A DNA stretch of 64,000 nucleotides from Cellulomonas humilata (GTDB lineage: Bacteria; Actinomycetota; Actinomycetes; Actinomycetales; Cellulomonadaceae), in the NCBI RefSeq assembly GCF_030814415.1, contig NZ_JAUSVB010000002.1:186001-250000 (forward strand). The letters run 5' to 3'. Position numbers and translations under genes: made by a program. Of this stretch, positions 42,028 to 50,993 are shown piece by piece (the stretch's first letter is position 1; each line of letters starts with the position of its first letter). The notes beneath the pieces were generated by a model. That model was not told the origin of the DNA. It was given only the letters and a program-made list of their open reading frames with translations, and did not search any database.

Positions 42028-42693
42028 ATGAAGGTTCTCGTCGTCGGAGCGACGGGCGGCTCCGGCCGTGCCGCCGTGACCGAGCTGGTCAACCGTGGGC
42101 ACGACGTCACCGCGCTCTCGCGCCACGCGTCCTCGCTGCCGGGGGTCCGGGGGATCGACGGAGACGCCACCGACGCCGCACTGGTCGGCAGGCTCGTCGA
42201 GGGCCAGGACGCCGTCGTCGTGACGCTCGGCATCAGCGAGAGCGCGGTCCGGGTGCGCCTGCGCGGACCGTCGCGCACCCCGCTCGACATCCGCTCGCGG
42301 GGCACGCGCACGGTGCTGACCGCAATGCGTCGCCACGGCGTGCGCCGCGTCGTCGTGCAGACGTCCTACGGCACCGGGCCGACGAGCGTCGGCCTCCCGC
42401 TGGTCAACCGGGTGATCTTCGCGCTGCTGCTGCGGCCGCAGATGGCGGACACCGAGCGGCAGGGCGCCGAGCTGCGCGCGAGCGGGCTCGACTGGGTCGA
42501 GGTCCAGCCGGTGACCCTCACCGACGAGCCGTGGGCCGGTGCGCCGACCACGTCGACCGACGGGCACATCGACCGCGTGAAGGTCTCGCGCGCGCAGGTC
42601 GGCTGGTTCCTCGCGGAGGCGGTCGAGGACCCGACGCTGACCGGGCGAACGGTCTCGGTGTCCGCCGGTGCCGCGGTCCCGGTCACCGTGTGA
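42028..42693 (+). CDS. NmrA/SDR-family NAD(P)H-binding protein
   Basis: 221 residues. MKVLVVGATGGSGRAAVTELVNRGHDVTALSR shows the GxxGxxG (7-13) of atypical SDRs, then GQDAVVVTLG and a C-terminal GWFLAEAVED. It lacks a clear Tyr-Lys pair, so it may bind NAD(P)H as a sensor or act as a reductase (quinone or azo type). The ATG at 42028 has AAGGAG at 42015-42020. It is divergent from the AraC-type regulator, which is its likely controller. Its stop overlaps the GH95 3' end by 11 bp. Confidence 0.82.
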   Translation: MKVLVVGATGGSGRAAVTELVNRGHDVTALSRHASSLPGVRGIDGDATDAALVGRLVEGQDAVVVTLGISESAVRVRLRGPSRTPLDIRSRGTRTVLTAMRRHGVRRVVVQTSYGTGPTSVGLPLVNRVIFALLLRPQMADTERQGAELRASGLDWVEVQPVTLTDEPWAGAPTTSTDGHIDRVKVSRAQVGWFLAEAVEDPTLTGRTVSVSAGAAVPVTV

Positions 42694-44950
42694 GCGACCA
42701 GGCCTCACGCGCGCGCAGGTCGAGCCGCTCGGTGGTGTCGTCGTGGCGGAGCAGGACCGTGGTGTCCCGGTCCGCCACGAGACGCGCCGCGGTGAGCGTG
42801 TGCCTTTCCCACGCCAGGTCGACCGAGACCCCGCCGCGCGCCCGCAGCCCGCGGACGGACCCGGACGGCCAGGACGCCGGGAGGGTCGGCAGGAGGTGGA
42901 GCTCCCGCACGGGCCCGGCCGTGCGGTGCGACTGGAGCAGGAGCTCGGCGACGCCCGCCGTGAAGCCGAGGTTCCCGTCGATCTGGAAGGGCGGATGGGC
43001 GCAGAAGAGGTTGCGGTAGACGCCGGCGCCCGACCCCGCGGGTCGCAGGAACGCGTCGACCATCGCCTCGGCACCCGCAGGGTCGCGCAGGCGGGCGCGC
43101 AGGTTGAGACGCCACGCCAACGACCAGCCCGTCGAGTCGGGGCCGCGCGCGTCGAGCGTGGCCAGGGCGGCCCGGGCGAGGTCCGGCGCCTGGTCCGGGT
43201 CGATCGACGTCCCCGGGTGCACACGGAAGAGGTGGCTCTGGTGGCGGTGCTCCGGCTCGACGTCCTCGACGTCGTCGCGCCACTCCGCCAGCCGCCCGTC
43301 GGGTGCGACGCGCTCCGTGGGCAGCCGCGCGAGCGCCGCCGACGCCTCGGCCAGCAGGTCCGGAGGTCCGCCGAGCCGGACGACGCTCTCCAGGAGGTCG
43401 CGCGCCATCGCCAGGTCCGCGGTGGTCGACGTCGTCACGGAGGCGGGCAGGCCGTCCGGGGCGACGAAGGTGTTCTCCGGGGACGTCGACGGGCGGGTGC
43501 CGAGCGTCCCGTCGGGGAGCTCGACCAGCCAGTCGAGGACGAACCGCGCGGCGCCGAGCACCACGGACAGGTCGACGGGGTCCCCGGTGAAGTCGTGGTG
43601 GTCCACCAGGTGCCGGGCGAGCCAGACGCCCCCGAACGGCCAGCACGCCCACGACGGGTCGCCGGTGCCGTCGCCCACCGACTCGGTGAAGGCCCATGCA
43701 TCGGAGTTGTGGTGGGCGACCCAGCCGCGCAGCCCGTACAGCTCGGCCGCCGTGCGCGTGCCCGACGTGGCCAGCTCGCCGACCCAGCGCAGGAGCGGCT
43801 CGTGGCACTCCGCGAGGTTGGTGCTCAGCGCCGGCCAGTAGTTCATCTCGGTGTTGATGTTGATCGTGTAGTTGGACGACCACGGCGGCTGCACCGCGTC
43901 GTTCCAGAGCCCCTGCAGAGTCATGGGCAGCGTCCCGGGCCGTGACCCGGCGATCAGCAGGTACCGCCCGTAGTGGAACGCGAGGGCGGCCAGCCCCGGA
44001 TCGGGCTCGCCGGCGGCGTGCCGACGGAGGCGCACGTCGGTGGGCAGCTCGGCTGCCGGATTCCCCCCGAGGTCGAGCGCGACCCGGTCGAAGAGGCGGG
44101 CATGGTCGGCGACGTGCTCGTCGCGCAGGGCCGATGCCCCGCGTGCGGCGGCCGCAGAAGCGGTGGCCGCCGCCTGCGCACGGAGTTCGTCCGCGTCCCC
44201 GTGCACGGGAGTGGTCGCGTCGACGTAGTCGGTCGCGGTCGCGACGACGACCGTCACCCAGGACGCGTCGCGCAGCACGAGACCGTCCGGGCCCGCGGCG
44301 GCGACGCCGTCCGTGACCACCTCGAGGGCCACGGCCGCGGTGATGCTGGTCCCGGGACCGCGGTCGCGGACCACCTGCGCGCCCGCCACGTAGTCGGGCG
44401 GGGCGTCCGACGGCAGCCGCAGCGTGGTGGACCAGCGGGTGCCGTCGCCGGTCGGCCGGTCGAGCGGGTGCTCCGAGGTGACCCGGATGCGCAGCGGTCC
44501 GCCGGACCAGGTGCGGTGCACGACGACGACCGATGCCGGTCGGCTGACGAACGCCTCCTGTGCACCGGTCGCCCAGGACTGGCCCGCGACGCCCTCGTCG
44601 AGACGGAGCCAGCGCTCGTACCCGTCGGCTGCTGCGTCCTGCTCCAGCCAGAGGTCCGCGAGCGGCTGGTACGCCTGGACGAAGCCGCCCTGGAGGCGCT
44701 GGACCTGGCGCTCGGCCTCGCGGACGTCATCCCGCTCGAGCGCCTCGCGGGCGGCGGCCAGCGTGGCCGGACCGTCGGGTGCCGAGCCCGAGCGTGGCGC
44801 TCCCGACCAGCACGTGTCGTCGTTGAGCTGGAGCCGTTCGACCGCGACACCGCCGAAGACCATCGCGCCGAGCCGCCCGTTGCCGAGCGGGAGGGCGTCC
44901 GTCCACAGGTCGGCGGGGGAGTCGTAGCGCAGGGTCGTCTCGGTCGTCAC
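42683..44950 (-). CDS. Glycoside hydrolase family 95 (alpha-L-fucosidase / alpha-L-galactosidase)
   Basis: 755 residues without a signal peptide, so intracellular. The N-terminus LRYDSPADLWTDALPLGNGRLGAMVFGGV and the catalytic (alpha/alpha)6 barrel motifs TLQGLWNDAVQPPWSSNYTININTEMNYWP, WPFGGVWLARHL, DGRLAEW and RHQSHLF are GH95 hallmarks; the Glu in LAEW is the expected general acid. GH95 acts on alpha-1,2-linked L-fucose or L-galactose of hemicelluloses and pectin. The nearest gene upstream is a rhamnogalacturonan lyase, so the substrate is probably pectin side chains (inference). ATG at 44948-44950. A strong hairpin separates it from the lyase. Confidence 0.93.
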   Translation of the reverse strand: MTTETTLRYDSPADLWTDALPLGNGRLGAMVFGGVAVERLQLNDDTCWSGAPRSGSAPDGPATLAAAREALERDDVREAERQVQRLQGGFVQAYQPLADLWLEQDAAADGYERWLRLDEGVAGQSWATGAQEAFVSRPASVVVVHRTWSGGPLRIRVTSEHPLDRPTGDGTRWSTTLRLPSDAPPDYVAGAQVVRDRGPGTSITAAVALEVVTDGVAAAGPDGLVLRDASWVTVVVATATDYVDATTPVHGDADELRAQAAATASAAAARGASALRDEHVADHARLFDRVALDLGGNPAAELPTDVRLRRHAAGEPDPGLAALAFHYGRYLLIAGSRPGTLPMTLQGLWNDAVQPPWSSNYTININTEMNYWPALSTNLAECHEPLLRWVGELATSGTRTAAELYGLRGWVAHHNSDAWAFTESVGDGTGDPSWACWPFGGVWLARHLVDHHDFTGDPVDLSVVLGAARFVLDWLVELPDGTLGTRPSTSPENTFVAPDGLPASVTTSTTADLAMARDLLESVVRLGGPPDLLAEASAALARLPTERVAPDGRLAEWRDDVEDVEPEHRHQSHLFRVHPGTSIDPDQAPDLARAALATLDARGPDSTGWSLAWRLNLRARLRDPAGAEAMVDAFLRPAGSGAGVYRNLFCAHPPFQIDGNLGFTAGVAELLLQSHRTAGPVRELHLLPTLPASWPSGSVRGLRARGGVSVDLAWERHTLTAARLVADRDTTVLLRHDDTTERLDLRAREAWSLTR

Positions 44951-44965
44951 GGGTCTCCAGGGCTG

Positions 44966-45005
44966 CCGGAAGGACCGTCGCCGGAGGTGGCGACGGTCCT
45001 TCCGG
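44966..45005 (-). terminator. 17-bp perfect hairpin between PL11 and GH95 genes
   Basis: 44966-44982 pairs fully with 44989-45005 around a six-base loop. It follows the PL11 stop on the minus strand by ten bases. No T tract. It may terminate or merely reduce readthrough into the GH95 gene. Confidence 0.6.
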
Positions 45006-45014
45006 AAGGGTAGA

Positions 45015-47252
45015 TCAGGGGGTCGAGATCTTCGGCTGGGCCGGCAGCGTGAACGGCGTGCCCAGGAAGAACCCGGTGTGCGGCGGCTGGTTGTAGGCCG
45101 TGTTCTGCCACGCGATCGCGACCCGGTAGGTCTGGTCGTGCAGCAGGGTCCACACGCGGGCGCTCGTCACGGTCGGTGTCGCGTAGATGCGCAGCGCCGA
45201 CTCGTCGGACCTCGCCCAGATGACCTCCTCGCGCCAGTCGCCCAGGATGTCGCCCGACAGCGTCGGGGTCGACTTGGTGCCGTTGTTCGACCGGACGTCG
45301 GCACCGGTCAGCAGGCGGGTGTCGCCGCCCGTGCCGTACTTGTCGATGTGCGTCCCGTCGAGCAGCTCACGCGACGTGTCCCCGTCCCAGTAGGCCAGGA
45401 AGTTCGCCGACCCGGGCTTGCGGCCGATGGTCTGGCCGGAGGTGTTGCGCAGCTGCGAGTCGGACGAGGACCACGACTCGGCGCCGGCGCTGCCCGACCA
45501 GATGTCGTCGGAGACGCCGCGGCCGTTGTCGGTGGTGGCCGGGGTGCTCCACAGGATCTGGCCCGTGCGTGCGTCGGCCATCCAGGAGTCCGGCTGCGTC
45601 GTGCTCTCCGTGACCTTGTAGTACTCGAGGCCGGGACGGCTCGGGATCAGGTCGCCGACGTGCCCGGCGTCCCCGTGGCCCGTGCGGTTGTTCCACAGGC
45701 CCGTCCCGTTGTCGTCGATGGCGGCGGCGCCGTACAGGATCTCCTGCTTGCCGTCGCCGTCGACGTCGGCGACCGACAGCGAGTGGTTGCCCTGCCCGGC
45801 GTAGGTGCTGTTGCCGGAGGTGCTCGAGCTCGAGTCGAACGTCCACCGTCGGGTCAGCGACCCGTTGCGGTAGTCCCAGGCCACCACGACGGCACGCGTG
45901 TAGTAGCCGCGGGCCATGATGATCGACGGCCGCTGACCGTCGAGGTAGGCGGTTCCGGCGAGGAACCGGTCGACCCGGTTGCCGTAGCTGTCGCCCCAGC
46001 TGGACACCGTGCCGCGGGGCGGGACGTAGCTCGTCGTCGCGCCGATCGCGCCGGACTGGCCGGTGAACACCGTGAAGTACTCCGGGCCGGAGAGCACGTA
46101 ACCCGACGAGTTCCGGTAGTCCGCGTTGGCGTCGCCGATCACCTGACCGGTCCCCGAGCGGGTGCCGTCGGCGGTCTTCATCGCGACCTCCGCCTTGCCG
46201 TCCCCGTCGTAGTCGTAGACCTGGAACTGCGTGTAGTGCGCACCGGCCCGGATGTTGCGGCCCAGGTCGATCCGCCACAGGCGCGTGCCGTTCAGCTTGT
46301 ACGCGTCGACGTACACGTTGCCGGTGACGCCGGACTGGGAGTTGTCCTTCGCGTTGGTCGGGTCCCACTTCAGGACGACCTCGAGCTGGCCGTCCCCGTC
46401 GAGGTCGCCGACGCTGCCGTCGTTGGCCACGTAGTCGCCGCTGGGCTTCTGGATGGGGACGTCGAGGTAGCCGTTGCCGAACGTCAGGGACGTCGCCGAC
46501 GCCCCCTGCTCGGAGCCGTTCACCACGGCGCGGACCGTGTAGGTCGCGCTCGCGGACGCCCCGGCGTCGAGGTAGTTGGTCGAGTCGGTGATCGGTCCGG
46601 CGATCTTGGTGCCGCCCCGGTAGACGTTGAACCCGGTGCTCACCGGCTCGGTACCGAGCAGCCGCCACTGGACCAGGTTGTTGCTGCCGGACCGCACGCT
46701 GATCAGTCCGCGGTCCAGCTTCTCGGCCTGCCACGCCCCGGCGGGCGGGGTTGTGCTGGTCGGGGTGGGCGTCGGGGTGGCGGTGGGCGTGGCGGTCGGG
46801 GTGCTGGTCGGGGTGGCCGTCGGGCTGGTCGTCGGTGTCGACGTTCCACCCGTGCACGTGGTGCCGTTCAGCGCGAAGCTCGTCGGCACCGGGTTGCTGC
46901 CCGACCACGTGCCGTTGAACCCGAAGGACGTGCTCGCGCCCGACGCGATGCCGCCGTTGTAGGAGACGTTGGTCGCGGTCACCTGGGAGCCGCTCTGCGA
47001 GGTCGCCGCGTTCCAGGCCTGGACCACGGTCTGCCCGGCGCCGAACGACCAGGTGAGGTTCCAGCCGGTGACGGCGTCCCCGAGGTTGGTGATCCTGACG
47101 TCGGCCCCGAAGCCGGCGCCCCACTGGTTGGTGACCGTGTAGTCGACGCGGCAGCCGACCGCGGCCGCAGCCGGCTGGGCGGCGGCCACGCCGACTCCGA
47201 CTGCCAGGGTGGCCGCCATCAGCCACGGGATGGTTCTGCGAGGGTGCGACAT
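45015..47252 (-). CDS. Secreted rhamnogalacturonan lyase, PL11, with N-terminal CBM2
   Basis: 745 residues. A signal peptide (about 1-31, with PWLMAATLAVGVGVAAAQPAAAA) precedes a CBM2 cellulose-binding module (about 33-133, Cys pair CRVDY...TTC, Trp residues for sugar stacking) and a Thr/Pro linker of repeated TPT units (about 135-168). The rest is a PL11 catalytic domain: WRLLGTEPVSTGFNVYRGGTKI, YGNRVDRFLAG, DVDGDGKQEILYGA, DILGDWREEVIWA and HTGFFLG. PL11 cleaves the rhamnogalacturonan I backbone. The CBM2 would hold the enzyme on cellulose in cell walls. ATG at 47250-47252 with AGGAGGAAGC before it. Palindromes about 100-140 bp upstream may be operators. Confidence 0.95.
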   Translation of the reverse strand: MSHPRRTIPWLMAATLAVGVGVAAAQPAAAAVGCRVDYTVTNQWGAGFGADVRITNLGDAVTGWNLTWSFGAGQTVVQAWNAATSQSGSQVTATNVSYNGGIASGASTSFGFNGTWSGSNPVPTSFALNGTTCTGGTSTPTTSPTATPTSTPTATPTATPTPTPTSTTPPAGAWQAEKLDRGLISVRSGSNNLVQWRLLGTEPVSTGFNVYRGGTKIAGPITDSTNYLDAGASASATYTVRAVVNGSEQGASATSLTFGNGYLDVPIQKPSGDYVANDGSVGDLDGDGQLEVVLKWDPTNAKDNSQSGVTGNVYVDAYKLNGTRLWRIDLGRNIRAGAHYTQFQVYDYDGDGKAEVAMKTADGTRSGTGQVIGDANADYRNSSGYVLSGPEYFTVFTGQSGAIGATTSYVPPRGTVSSWGDSYGNRVDRFLAGTAYLDGQRPSIIMARGYYTRAVVVAWDYRNGSLTRRWTFDSSSSTSGNSTYAGQGNHSLSVADVDGDGKQEILYGAAAIDDNGTGLWNNRTGHGDAGHVGDLIPSRPGLEYYKVTESTTQPDSWMADARTGQILWSTPATTDNGRGVSDDIWSGSAGAESWSSSDSQLRNTSGQTIGRKPGSANFLAYWDGDTSRELLDGTHIDKYGTGGDTRLLTGADVRSNNGTKSTPTLSGDILGDWREEVIWARSDESALRIYATPTVTSARVWTLLHDQTYRVAIAWQNTAYNQPPHTGFFLGTPFTLPAQPKISTP

Positions 47253-47350
47253 GGTGCTTCCTCCTGCGTTCACGGCCGACGCCTTCGTCGGGGGGCACGG
47301 CTCAGCCCTCAGGGGAACGTAGGTACGGACGCGGGTGCGCAACTACGGAG

Positions 47351-47393
47351 TGAAACCTTTCATCGGAACACGCTTACCGCCGATAACGTTCTC
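47351..47393 (-). promoter_or_regulatory. Two operator-like palindromes upstream of the PL11 gene
   Basis: TGAAACCTTTCA (47351-47362) has TGAAA/TTTCA arms like GAAAnnTTTC operators of hemicellulase genes. GATAACGTTCTC (47382-47393) contains an AACGTT core like LacI-family sites. They lie 99-141 bp before the PL11 start, and the second overlaps the stop of the next gene. Confidence 0.4.
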
Positions 47394-47758
47394 TACCGGC
47401 CGTCTGGCACGAGGTACGTCCCGTGCCCCTCGACCACGAGGCCGTCAGAGAAGACGAGAACCTCGTCGACCAGACCGCCGGCCTGGTTCCGGTAGGTGAT
47501 CACGAGCACGCTGACGCCGGCGTACACCCGCTCCACGGTGAAGTGCAGGTCCGGCATCAGCCTCAGACCCTCGGTCCAGTACTCGCGCAGAGCCTGCTTC
47601 CCACGCGTCACCCCGCGGCTGGCCGGGACCACCCGCGCGGCCGTCGGGGACGTGAAGACCACGTCGTCGTGGAACTGCGACAGGACGGCCTCGACGTCGT
47701 GGGCGTTCCACGCCGCGACCCAGGCGGCGCTGAAGGCGAGGGGTTCGGGGATGCTCAT
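47393..47758 (-). CDS. SnoaL/NTF2-like small protein
   Basis: 121 residues. The fold is that of SnoaL-like polyketide cyclases and nuclear-transport-factor-2 proteins: AFSAAWVAAWNAHDVEAVLSQFHDDVVFTSP at the N-terminus, and an Arg/Asp-bearing conical barrel (RGKQALREYWTEGLRLMPDLHFTVERVY). The function cannot be assigned from sequence. ATG at 47756-47758. It is divergent from the kinase gene, and its stop overlaps the possible operator region of the PL11 gene, though it could also be read through from there. Confidence 0.8.
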   Translation of the reverse strand: MSIPEPLAFSAAWVAAWNAHDVEAVLSQFHDDVVFTSPTAARVVPASRGVTRGKQALREYWTEGLRLMPDLHFTVERVYAGVSVLVITYRNQAGGLVDEVLVFSDGLVVEGHGTYLVPDGR

Positions 47759-47819
47759 CGGAGCAGTGTGGCATCGAGGATTCGCCCGGTCCCCGGATGC
47801 GGGAGCCAGGCGCTGCGCC

Positions 47820-47833
47820 TAGCGTCGATTCTC
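47820..47833 (+). promoter_or_regulatory. Leaderless promoter -10 for the Ser/Thr kinase gene
   Basis: TAGCGT at 47820-47825 lies eight bases before the ATG at 47834 with no ribosome-binding site. This suggests an mRNA starting at or next to the start codon. Confidence 0.4.
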
Positions 47834-48970
47834 ATGCTGGACCATGTCAGCGAGTCCCCGGTGGGCTCGTCCGAGCCGGACGAGCGCCCGCTGCTGGGCG
47901 ACCGCTACCGGCTGGACGGGGTCCTCGGGCGCGGCGGCATGGCCACCGTGCACCGCGCGCACGACGTGCTGCTCGAGCGGGACGTGGCCGTCAAGGTCTT
48001 CCCGGCGGTCCTCGAGGGGACCGACGACCTCCTGCGCAACCGCGCCGAGATCCGCGTGCTGGCCACGCTCAGCCACCCGGGCCTGGTCACGCTGCACGAC
48101 GCCGGGACCGTGCACGGCGACGACGGGTCCGAGCAGGTGTACCTCGTGATGGAGCTCGTCGAGGGGCCGACGCTCGCCGAACGCCTCCGGGACGGTGCCC
48201 TGGACGTCGAGCAGACCGCGCGGGTGGGCCGGGACGTCGCCGAGGCGCTCGCCACCGTGCACGAGCGGGAGATCGTCCACCGCGACATCAAGCCCGCGAA
48301 CATGCTGCTGACCAGCGCCGACGCGCTCGACACCACGCGGCGACGGGGGGAGCCCGCGGTCAAGCTCGCCGACTTCGGCATCGCCCGCCTGGCCGACGCG
48401 ACCCGGCTGACGATGACGGGCATGACGCTCGGCACGATGAGCTACCTGAGCCCCGAGCAGTCCACCGGCTCCGAGCTGGGACCGGCGAGCGACGTGTACG
48501 GGCTCGGGCTGGTCCTGCTGGAGTGCGTGACCGGCCGACCTGCCTTCACCGGCACGATGGCCGAGATGGCGACCGCGCGGCTGGTCTCGTCGCCCGACGT
48601 GCCGGTCGACCTCGACCCCCGGCTCGGTGACCTCCTGTCGCGCATGACCCGGATGGCGCCGCAGGACCGGCCCGACGCCCGCGAGGTGGCGCAGGACCTG
48701 GCGGCGATCCTGGCCGGCGACCCGGGGGAGACGCTGGTGATGCCCGCCGCCGAGAGCCCCGTCCCGGAGAGCATCCCGGCGACGCCCTCCCGCCGGTGGG
48801 CTCGTCCCGCGCTCGTCGGTGGTGCGGTGATCCTCCTCGTCGGCGGCACGGTGCTGGTCGGACAGCTCGCGGCCGGCGGCGGGACCACGGTGGTGCCGCC
48901 CTCCTACCCTGCCGTCGAGGGCGCGGTGGGCGAGTCCCTCACGCAGCTGCAAGAGAGCGTCGAGCCATGA
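47834..48970 (+). CDS. Hanks-type Ser/Thr protein kinase, membrane-anchored
   Basis: 378 residues. The kinase domain runs about 25-290: GRGGMATVHRA (P-loop), AVKVF (Lys54), IVHRDIKPANML (catalytic loop, Asp about 151), LADFGIARL (DFG) and MSYLSPEQ (APE-like). One membrane helix about 318-342 (PALVGGAVILLVGGTVLVGQL) is followed by a short extracytoplasmic tail. It lacks PASTA repeats, so it is not PknB-like. The ATG at 47834 is eight bases after TAGCGT. The stop overlaps the next ATG (ATGA at 48967-48970), so the following lipoprotein may be a partner or sensor. Confidence 0.92.
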   Translation: MLDHVSESPVGSSEPDERPLLGDRYRLDGVLGRGGMATVHRAHDVLLERDVAVKVFPAVLEGTDDLLRNRAEIRVLATLSHPGLVTLHDAGTVHGDDGSEQVYLVMELVEGPTLAERLRDGALDVEQTARVGRDVAEALATVHEREIVHRDIKPANMLLTSADALDTTRRRGEPAVKLADFGIARLADATRLTMTGMTLGTMSYLSPEQSTGSELGPASDVYGLGLVLLECVTGRPAFTGTMAEMATARLVSSPDVPVDLDPRLGDLLSRMTRMAPQDRPDAREVAQDLAAILAGDPGETLVMPAAESPVPESIPATPSRRWARPALVGGAVILLVGGTVLVGQLAAGGGTTVVPPSYPAVEGAVGESLTQLQESVEP

Positions 48971-49416
48971 GGCGCGCGGCGCGGATGATCTCCCTCGTCC
49001 TCGGCGTCGCGCTGGTGTGCGCGGGCTGCGGCAGCTCAACCGAGCTGGCCGCCGACCGTGCGCGGACGCTCCAGGACTCGGTCCTCGCCGTCTCCCAGGC
49101 CGCCAGCGAGGCGCGGTGGGCCGACGCCCAGTCCCTCCTCGTCGAGACGCGGGTCGCGCTCGACGACGGGGTGGACGCGGGCGAGGTCTCGACGACCCGG
49201 TATCGCGAGATCGACGCCGCGCTCGACCTGGTCGCGACAGAGCTGGCTGCGTCGCGGGCCGCCGCCGACCAGGCCGCCGCCGAGGCGGCAGCGGCCGCGC
49301 AGGCGGCGGCGGAGCAGGCCGCCGCCGAGCAGGCCGCGGCGGAGCAGGAGGCTGCTCCCCCACCCGCCAAAGAGCCCCCCGCCCCCAAGGGCAAGGGACC
49401 GGGCAAGGGCAAGTAG
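48967..49416 (+). CDS. Ala/Lys-rich coiled-coil lipoprotein
   Basis: 149 residues. The signal peptide and lipobox are MRRAARMISLVLGVALVCAGC, with lipidated Cys21. The mature part is helical and very Ala-, Glu- and Gln-rich (repeats of EQAAAEQAAA), ending with a Lys/Pro/Gly tail (KGKGPGKGK). This looks like a lipoprotein with a coiled coil that reaches the peptidoglycan; the function is unknown. Its start overlaps the kinase stop, so both are likely one signalling unit. Confidence 0.78.
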   Translation: MRRAARMISLVLGVALVCAGCGSSTELAADRARTLQDSVLAVSQAASEARWADAQSLLVETRVALDDGVDAGEVSTTRYREIDAALDLVATELAASRAAADQAAAEAAAAAQAAAEQAAAEQAAAEQEAAPPPAKEPPAPKGKGPGKGK

Positions 49417-49526
49417 GCCACCTGCTCAGGGTCGGGTTCCGGGGGATCACTGATGCGGCCGGGGTGTCCGGACGTGCATCCTGGGGTGGTCCGGCCGCTG
49501 GTGGCCGGCCCGAGAGGAGCACGACC

Positions 49527-49778
49527 ATGGGCAGCATCCACGACGGCATGGCCCGACAGGGCCTGGTCCGGCCGGTCGACGGTCGCGTGCTGGGCGGTGT
49601 GTGCGCCGGCCTGGGTCAGCGGTTCGGCATCGCGCCGTTCCACGCGCGGCTCCTGTTCGTCCTCATCCTGTTCGTCCTGCCGGGCAGCCAGCTGCTGATC
49701 TACCCGCTGCTGTGGATCCTCATGCCCACGGAGCACCGGGTGACCACGCCGGTGGACGCTGCTCCGGGCAGGTACTAG
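49527..49778 (+). CDS. PspC-domain membrane protein
   Basis: 83 residues consisting of one PspC domain: LVRPVDGRVLGGVCAGLGQRFGI, then a hydrophobic helix ARLLFVLILFVLPGSQLLIYPLLWILMP. PspC proteins bind stress or sigma-related partners at the membrane; small stand-alone ones are common in actinobacteria. ATG at 49527 with GAGAGGAGC upstream. It follows the kinase-lipoprotein pair by 110 bp and could be in the same stress group (inference). Confidence 0.88.
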   Translation: MGSIHDGMARQGLVRPVDGRVLGGVCAGLGQRFGIAPFHARLLFVLILFVLPGSQLLIYPLLWILMPTEHRVTTPVDAAPGRY

Positions 49779-49783
49779 GCAGC

Positions 49784-50797
49784 TCAGATGCCGCCGGTCG
49801 GCGTCAGGTGGCGGGGTCGGCGGGGCACCGGGACATCGGTGAGGAGGGGGGCCGGGAGCGCCTTGGTCAGCTCGCCGATCAGCGCACGCCAGGACTGCTC
49901 GGCGGCGCGCAGCTGCGTCGCCACGTCCTCGGGCGCGACGTGGCCCACGGTTCCGATGCCGTCGGCCGCGTCGAGCGCGTCGAGACCGCGCTCTATCGCG
50001 GCCCGCGACGTCCGGTAGTTCGTCGTGTCCCGCGCAGCCGGCGGGGTCAGCACCTCGAGCACCGCGGCGGCGTCGTCGAACATCGAGCGCAGGAGCGCCA
50101 CCGCGTGCGGGCGGTCGCCCATCGAGAGCCGGTCCGCGGAGTCCGTGACGGCAGCGACGATCGTCGAGTGCGCGAGCCGGTCGACGGTCGCGGCCAGGGC
50201 GCCGGGCACGATCTGGATCTGCAGCAGGAGCGCGACGGTCCGCCCGAGCACCCGCTCGGAGCGCTCCCGACGGACCCGTCGCCGTTCGGTCGCCCGTCGG
50301 GCCTCGTCCTCGGCGCGCAGCTCCAGCGCGAGCGCCTCGCGCTCCCGGCGCTCGGCCTCCTGCCGGGCTGCGTTCGCCCGCCGGGAGACCAGCTCCGTCG
50401 CCGTCCGCACGTGCTGCTCGGACTCGGTCTGGGCCCGGTGCACGAGCTCGGCGGCGCACGGGTTCGCCGGGCTGGCGTAGCCGGTGTCGGTGTAGCCGAA
50501 CAGGGCGATGTGGTGCTCCTCCGCCCACAGGACGGCGGTCTTGGTGAACCCGGAGCGGGAGTAGAAGACGGCGACGAACGAGCCCGCCGCCGCGCGGAGG
50601 TCCTCGAGGTCGGAGCGCCCGACGGGGCTGCGGCGGTGCTCGACGCGGCCCGCGAAGTCGATGCCGACCAGGTCCAGCTCGATCGCGGAGCCGGGGCCCG
50701 TGACGCGGACGTCGGTGCGGGCGAGGACCGTGCGGGCGTGCCGCTCAGCGAAGCGCTCGGCGTCGCGCCACTGCGGGTCCTTGCCCGTGGTGCTCAC
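49784..50797 (-). CDS. Degenerate Mrr-like restriction-endonuclease-fold protein with coiled coil
   Basis: 337 residues. Residues about 15-105 look like the Mrr-cat domain (TGPGSAIELDLVGIDFAGRVEHRRSPVGRSDLEDLRAA, then AVFYSRSGFTKTAVLWAEEHHIALFG). The usual active-site QxK (as in VQAKRY) is replaced by EHRRS, so nuclease activity is doubtful; Glu40/Asp42 remain. The middle (about 120-185) is a charged coiled coil with many Glu/Arg, and the C-terminal part is alpha-helical. It may bind DNA or regulate rather than cut. GTG at 50795-50797, preceded by GGAGGAGGTGG. It is a lone gene without a methylase or partner. Confidence 0.65.
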   Translation of the reverse strand: MSTTGKDPQWRDAERFAERHARTVLARTDVRVTGPGSAIELDLVGIDFAGRVEHRRSPVGRSDLEDLRAAAGSFVAVFYSRSGFTKTAVLWAEEHHIALFGYTDTGYASPANPCAAELVHRAQTESEQHVRTATELVSRRANAARQEAERREREALALELRAEDEARRATERRRVRRERSERVLGRTVALLLQIQIVPGALAATVDRLAHSTIVAAVTDSADRLSMGDRPHAVALLRSMFDDAAAVLEVLTPPAARDTTNYRTSRAAIERGLDALDAADGIGTVGHVAPEDVATQLRAAEQSWRALIGELTKALPAPLLTDVPVPRRPRHLTPTGGI

Positions 50798-50993
50798 GTC
50801 CACCTCCTCCACCGACGTCCGGCCGGTCAGACACGCCTTGACGCTATGGACCGCGCGCGTGCCCGGAGTCGACCGTCTGGGTGACCCCCCTGACGCAAAC
50901 CGCCGGTCCGCACGACACGCCGGACGAATCGACCGGGTGAAACTCCGAGATCTCGCGATCGGCGACCGGCGCGCCGGTGGCAGGGTGGACGCC

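Noticed and set aside
40948-43224. One long minus-strand frame reaching from the AraC gene into the GH95 region
   Set aside because: Only the first 321 codons from 41913 match a regulator; the upstream part is antisense to the NmrA-like gene and Arg-rich.
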